A DNA stretch of 64,000 nt, taken from Rhabditoides inermis. Lineage: Eukaryota > Nematoda > Chromadorea > Rhabditida > Rhabditidae. Shown one piece after another: positions 58,675-64,000 of the stretch. A program made the position numbers and the translations under genes. The stretch's first letter is position 1, and each line of letters opens with the position of its first letter. The stretch covers positions 246,001-310,000 of the forward strand of contig CAWZYM010000158.1 of assembly GCA_963966185.1 (NCBI GenBank), in the 5' to 3' direction. The notes under the pieces were generated by a model. The model had not been told where the DNA came from, did not search any database, and saw only the letters and a list, made by a program, of their open reading frames with translations.

Positions 58675-59742
58675 ATCGATTATTGTTTTTTTTTGATTCC
58701 ACATATATTTTATAGAATCAGTTATTTAATTTTCTTACTAACCCTTTGTTGTGATTTGTATAATATTGTGTATTTGCCTAGTCGATACGAGTTATAAACG
58801 TGCCGAATGTTTTAATAAATATACTTTTGATTCGTGTGTTTTGCCACTCCACACCTAGTTTATGTAGTGGAATCGCTCTCAATCATGCTTCGTAGATTCG
58901 ATTCTCGGTAATTTTGCAAAATGTCATAATGACAACACAGGGCGAAACTGATTTGCGAGCCTACTCTATTGGGATGATAGTTTTGAATAAACGGATGGAA
59001 TGCAAGTAATATTATTATGGAAAACAGGCAGATATACGGAGAGACAAGATATAGATATCAATACCACAAACGATCTGCCAGACAGTAATTATTTTGACAA
59101 ACTTTGCCTCACTCGTCGAGAGAAGCGATTTTTCTCTGACTTCTATCACCAAACATGACTTTCATGACTTTCTAGTCCAATCTTTTGATTTCTCTGATCA
59201 AATTGTTGTGTGATGGGAGTGTAGCCTGGCCGGCTAAGGTTAGTCGGGGGCAGGTTATGCGTGGCGGCCATTGGATTGCTGTCCGTCCGGTCCATCCCCT
59301 GCCAAATCGCCCCCTCCCACCCGCACTCTCTCACATACACACACTCTCCCCCCCCCCCCTCTCTCCACCTCGCAACTCGAATCCCGCATAGCCACTTGTT
59401 GATTGCCCACCACACAATTCGGATCGTAGCATTATTCACGTTATCTTCTTCTGCCATGGTTTTCCTTTTAAGTGGTTGGTTGGTCTTGCAAAAAACGACT
59501 GTGCGCATCAAAATGTTTCCCATCTTTGAGCGGAAGTGTTAGTATTTGAGAGAATAGAATAGATGGAACTCGTGCAATCCCTCTGCAAAATGTGTAGATA
59601 CTCATTCCTCGCTCGTTATTTCATTCGAATAGAACTGGATTGGGAGTGAAGTGAGGGGCTAGAGAATGGTTGGGTTGACCCCTCTTCTATTTCTTACTTT
59701 CTTTCAATCTCTCTCCCCCCCTCTCTCTCTCCCTCTCTCTTT

Positions 59743-59795
<53 letters not shown>

Positions 59796-59965
59796 TCTAG
59801 CGAGAGTACTTTGAAGCGATTTGCTCTCTCTCATTGCAATACGTGTGATAGACTGTTTCTTCCGCGATCCAGTGAGAACAAATTGATACTACAAGAAGAT
59901 CTCTCCGTTGAAATTGCACGGATCACTGTTTGCTTGTCAGTTCCACTTCTCTCTCTCTTTCTCTT

Positions 59966-60000
<35 letters not shown>

Positions 60001-60530
60001 TCTCTCTCCCTCTCTCTCTCTCTCCGTTTTTCTCCCTTCCGGGGTGGTCTGATTGGATCATTGAATTCGAGTGTGATTCTGACTCGCCGCCCCCTTGACT
60101 CGCCCCCTCTCTTTACCTGTACAAAAACGGTCATGTTTGGAGTTTGGACGACCCGTTTATGTAGACGGCATGCGAATACCTCGTCATTCGTCATCTTCCA
60201 AACCTCCCACCACCTTCCAAATAACATGCCCATTTTCTATTCCATTCAAAATTCACATCTTTCCGATTCTACGGCTTTTCCATAGCCATTCACTTTCCCT
60301 TCCACAGATCGCACAATGTGATATCTGCGTTCTGTGTTCATGAATTCATCACATAGGTTCTTTTGTGTTGCCCGGATTGTTTTCTCTTGTTTCTTTCCCG
60401 CCGAATGGACTGTATCCCATAGTATTCTCTCGCACGCGCTATCCTGTCATCCATGGTACCATAGTGTTACGCAATCGACACGTAGCTTATTCTTATTCAA
60501 CTATTCGTTTTCCACCTTCTTTTTTCAGTG
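58675..60530. other. spacer between LACTB2 and the monooxygenase gene
   Basis: No exon recognised. It holds the LACTB2 polyadenylation signal (58814), a tRNA-like unit (58852-58910), CT blocks (59705-59793 and 59949-60030) and pyrimidine-rich sequence. It should hold the monooxygenase promoter. Confidence 0.55.
58852..58910 (+). other. tRNA-like sequence, SINE candidate
   Basis: TATGTAGTGG (box A-like, 58861) and AGATTCGATTC (box B-like, about 58894) are in tRNA-like spacing, followed by GGTAATTTTGCAAAATGTC. The cloverleaf is poor, so a SINE head or decayed tRNA is more likely than a gene. Confidence 0.45.
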
Positions 60531-60885
60531 ATGAGAATAGCTGTGATAGGCGCGGGCGCTTCGGGGCTACCAGCTATCAAGAGTGTCCTGGAAGCGGGAT
60601 GCGAGGTAAACTTGATTAAATGACGTCATACATCCAAACTATTGTAGGTGATCTGCTACGAGAAGTCTGGTGACATCGGCGGTCTATGGCGGTTCAAGCC
60701 CACTCCCTGCCCCGGTCAGTCCAGCCACTCAACTTCCAAAGTGTTCTTCCCTTTCTTTGCGCGGACTGGCTAGGTGGCTAGGTCGCTTTTAGTGCCTGAT
60801 TGCATTATCCATTCTTTCATGCACACAGCACGATTTTTGCGTGTTCGACGAACCGAGACTGCACGGTTTTGGGATAGGGAGAGAG

Positions 60886-60930
<45 letters not shown>

Positions 60931-62202
60931 GTGAGGTTTCGGTGAACAGTTTCAATGTCAGTCAAACTGGCCGGATCAAAGTTGGCTCAACACATGGTCA
61001 CAATACACTTGCGACACTCTTTTTGATAGACCTGTTCACGTGGTTTCATGCAGTCTCACAAAGAGAAGATATACCATTGAAACACGTAACCGTAGTCCGA
61101 ATCCAGCTATATAGTCACTATCCTATCTGCGAAGTTTGCACGTTTGCACGTCTCACACATTAGATCAGAAAGTTGGACGGGAATTCTCCGTAACCGATTC
61201 GATTCTACCGTAGAAAAATCTTTCAACCCATCATACACGTAGAGACTACAGCCACCAAGAACTGTACGTGAGAGTCTTCCTATTGCAAGGGTGTGATTCT
61301 GAGATACTGATATGATAGGTGCGAGAAAAATGCGTTCACATCAAACGGGCCGTAACGGAATAAATAAAACAATCACCAAGCAATCATACCTTTTGAAAAC
61401 AAAAAAAATACAGTTTACACTAACAGTAAAGGAACAAGAAAAACGACACAGTCATTTTAATCCAAGGCTTGTCTGGTTTTCGGCTGAGAACAATTGATAC
61501 GGCTATATCCTTGTTACTCATCTATGAGTAGTGAGATAAACGATGCCAACAATAAAAAATCAACAACAACAAAGTGGTTTGCAGGTGAGGGCACAGTAAT
61601 GAAGACTACTGTCATCAATACATCCAAAGAGATGACTGCTTACTCGGACTTCCCTCCTCCCAAGGTACATGTTCTAAAATGTACATATATACTGCATTTC
61701 GAAACTTTCAGAAACATTTATTTTCCTTTTTAATTGAGCCATGTAATTGAGTTTCAATTGTCAAAATCCCATTTGTGAAAACTTATGAAACGTATGTGTT
61801 CAGGAGATGGCGAACTTTATGCACAACAGTCAGCTACTCAAGTACTTCCGACTATACGCTGAACAGTGAGGGGTTATATTGGAGGATTTGTTCACTTCAA
61901 ATCAAATAAAATGTTTATTCGGAAACGCGGACATGATTATGACACGTACAAAACGGAAAGAACCTAAGATGGTCTAGGTTGCTCCTGGAAGATGGTTCAC
62001 TAATCGGGCTCTTGCAATTGTGTCCACCCTTTAGCTTCGATCTCCTCCAACACATCCGCTTCGGACACGCGGTGCAGGGAATCAGAAGGACGGAGAAACA
62101 CGCGGAGACAGGACAGTGGGAGGTGACAGTGTTCGACGAGAAGTGGGTGGAGGAAGAGGGAAAGAGAGAGAGAGGGAGAGAGAGAGGGGGGGGGGAGGGA
62201 GG

Positions 62203-62267
<65 letters not shown>

Positions 62268-64000
62268 AGGGAGGGAGGGAGGGGGAGGGGGAGAGAGGGG
62301 GAGAGAGGGGGAGAGAGAGGGAGGGAGGGAAGAGAAAGAGAGAGTGAGAGAGAGGGGGGGAGGGAGAGAGGGCAAGGGGGTGGAGAGGGAGTTTCTCTTT
62401 CAGCACGAACAACACTGAGTCTGTGGTGTTCGACGGAGTGATGGTGTGCACAGGACACCACACAGAGCCGCACTGGCCCAAGCCATTCGAGGTGGGTCAA
62501 ATCTGACTAGACTGCTCACACAATATGCACAATTTTTTACCTGCAATACAAATCAGTATATACAGTGAAGTTTTCAGTGAAGTTTTTTTTTAAATGATAG
62601 TGACTAGAGCAATAGTGAGAGGAGTGATCGAATGACGCCGTCACTCCCGTTCTTCTTGCAGGGTCAATCCGACTTCACAGGCCGCATCATCCACAGTCAT
62701 GACTACAAGGATCACAAGGTAAGTTTCTTGAATATCAATGAATATCAATGAATATCTATGAAAGGACTCAAAAAAATTCATCTGTTCAGGGTTTCGAAGA
62801 TCTGAACGTGGTTGTTGTGGGAATCGGGAACAGCGGGGCAGACATCGCTGTGGAACTGAGCAAGATCAGCAAGAAGGTACGACTCTATGTCTCTTTATCT
62901 CTCTCTCTCTTCCTCCCTCCCTCTCTCTCTCTTTCTCTTTCCTTTTCCCTCCCTCCCTCCCTCTCTCCCTCCCTCTCTCTCTCCTCCCTCCCTCCGTCCC
63001 TCTCCCTCTCTCTCCCTCTTTCTCTCCTCTCTCTCTCTCTCTCTCCCTCTCTCTCAACCACTCTCTCTAGGTCTCTCTGGTTACCCGATCGGGCTCATGG
63101 ATCATGAACAGAGTGGGCGACTTCGGGCAGCCGGCCGATCTCGCGTACCTCAACAGGTATCTTCAATATAAAACGTATATGGTATACGTTTCCGAAACAT
63201 GTGAATGTGAATATTTTCTTAATACTTCAAATAACAAAAGATATTCAAGAAATATAAGAAAGAGTATCTGCTTCTGAGTTTCCTTGTTTTCAGGCTGACA
63301 TTCTCGATTCGCAAGTGCGTTCCATGGAGCACGCAGAACTGGATCATGGAGAGGAAGATGAATGCGAGGTGAGCACACCTCTCTCTCTCCCTCTCTCTCC
63401 CCTCTTTCTCTCTCCTTTTCCCTCTCTCTCTGCCTCTCACCCTCCCCCCTCTAGGTTCGACCACGGCCGTTTCGGTCTGCTTCCCTCGCACCGCGCCCTG
63501 GCTGCCCATGTGACCATCAACGACGAACTTCCGAACAGGATAGCCGCCGGCACTGTCGTAGTGAGTTTCATTACTGTACTGGTTACTGGTTCTCGAGATC
63601 AACCCTTTCGTATGATCTCTTAATCAGATATAGTCGGTTGATTAAACAGAAACAGTTTCAATACGACTGGGACTATAGTTCAATGCTCGCAATAAGTTGC
63701 GCGCGGTGGGGTAGATCAGTGGAAGACGGAGACGTAGCTCTCGGCAATAGCGCGCAAAACAAGAGAGGCAGACGGTTATGGTACCATATTTTGAACTACA
63801 AGCGAGGTAGATCGAAAACGATATCGATCTGGCGCAGACTATAGCATGCCTTTTTAGGTGCGTCCGAACATCGGTCGCTTCACTTCCACTGGTGTGGTGT
63901 ACGAGGATGGAACAGAGGAGGAAAACGTCGATGGCGTCATCTTCGCTACTGGTAATTTTTTGTATTTTTTTTGTAATTGTCAGAACTTTTCCTTACGTCT
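60531..64000 (+). CDS. flavin-containing monooxygenase (partial, 3' end off the right edge)
   Basis: NADPH- and FAD-dependent FMO family enzyme that oxygenates N or S nucleophiles. The start at 60531 follows CTTTTTTCAGTG. Visible exons encode the FAD-binding GAGASG with the acidic strand end CYEKSGDIGGLWRF, then EGTVMKTTVINTSKEMTAYSDFP (an FMO hallmark), a CTGHH segment, the FMO-identifying stretch FTGRIIHSHDYKD (about 62680), and the NADPH site VVVGIGNSGADIAVEL (about 62810-62875). VTRSGSWI, FDHGRFGLLPSH and VDGVIFAT (63.95 kb) follow; the FATGY box is split by the last intron and the rest lies outside. Two introns are almost pure GA or CT (62160-62392, 62895-63069), and one carries dispersed repeat R1. 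It resembles animal FMO1-5 equally; no orthologue is assigned. Confidence 0.94.
60878..60928. repeat. (GA)n tract in the second monooxygenase intron
   Basis: GA repeat in the intron between the exon ending FKPTPCPG and the exon starting EGTVMKT. Confidence 0.88.
62160..62392. repeat. (GA/GGGA)n monooxygenase intron
   Basis: About 230 bp of GA and GGGA repeats make up nearly the whole intron between the exon encoding WEVTVFDEN and the exon starting TNNTESVV. It faces a CT intron of similar length 500 bp downstream. Confidence 0.92.
62895..63069. repeat. (CT/CCCT)n monooxygenase intron
   Basis: About 175 bp of CT and CCCT repeats make up nearly the whole intron between the exons ending ELSKISKK and starting VSLVTRSG; complementary in kind to the GA intron at 62160-62392. 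Confidence 0.92.
63670..63848 (+). repeat. dispersed repeat R1, copy 2 (monooxygenase intron)
   Basis: Reverse complement of 14583-14750 with scattered differences; carries the box-A-like GGGGTAGATCAGTGG and an inverted pair of GCGCGC-containing segments. It fills most of the intron between the exons ending AAGTVV and starting VRPNIGRF. Confidence 0.75.

Noticed and set aside
1..64000. CRISPR array, prokaryotic operon or phage features
   Set aside because: Spliced genes, polyadenylation signals, eukaryotic tRNAs and animal gene families throughout; repeats are microsatellites and foldbacks, not spaced arrays.

Overview
The window is animal nuclear DNA, and I read it as coming from a nematode. 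Genes are compact, with many small exons and GT-AG introns. Almost every start codon lies a few bases after a 3' splice site, the pattern left by spliced-leader trans-splicing. The gene families also fit: a nematode-type hedgehog-related protein, a pair of OCR/OSM-9-class TRPV channels, a fukutin-like protein of the kind expanded in nematodes, and an ADT-1-like ADAMTS. I cannot name the species. Long (GA)n/(CT)n tracts are scattered through introns and spacers, and some introns are almost nothing else.

Layout. 1-21.3 kb: two paralogous TRPV channel genes point away from each other (A on minus, cut by the left edge; B on plus, complete), with a divergent PP1-type phosphatase gene between them. 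21.6-27.1 kb: a 72-residue secreted peptide gene (convergent with TRPV-B), a spacer with a near-perfect hairpin and two foldback (MITE-like) elements, a fukutin/LicD-like gene and a tRNA-Thr gene. 27.5-40.9 kb: one large minus-strand ADAMTS protease gene with about 14 thrombospondin type 1 modules; its introns hold a 5'-truncated LINE, a tRNA-like SINE candidate, and tRNA-Pro and tRNA-Thr genes. 43.9-48.6 kb: a hedgehog-related secreted protein with a Gln-rich tail. 50.2-55.8 kb: UCHL5 (proteasome deubiquitinase) and a PRPF38B-like splicing factor, both minus and 340 bp apart, possibly an operon. 56.1-58.7 kb: LACTB2 on plus, sharing a 360-bp divergent spacer with PRPF38B. 60.5-64 kb: a flavin monooxygenase gene cut by the right edge.

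The genes do not form one pathway. TRPV and PP1 could relate to sensory signalling; ADAMTS, the hedgehog-related protein and the fukutin-like protein concern extracellular matrix, cuticle or the secretory pathway; UCHL5, PRPF38B and LACTB2 are housekeeping genes of protein turnover, splicing and RNA metabolism. The least explained material is non-coding: large foldback elements carrying tRNA-like Pol III promoter sequences in or beside both arms (TRPV-B and UCHL5 introns), a recurrent TGAAACGTA motif, and a palindromic TACNGTA heptamer packed into PP1 and LACTB2 introns. All exon models were made by eye, so individual splice sites may be wrong by a few bases.
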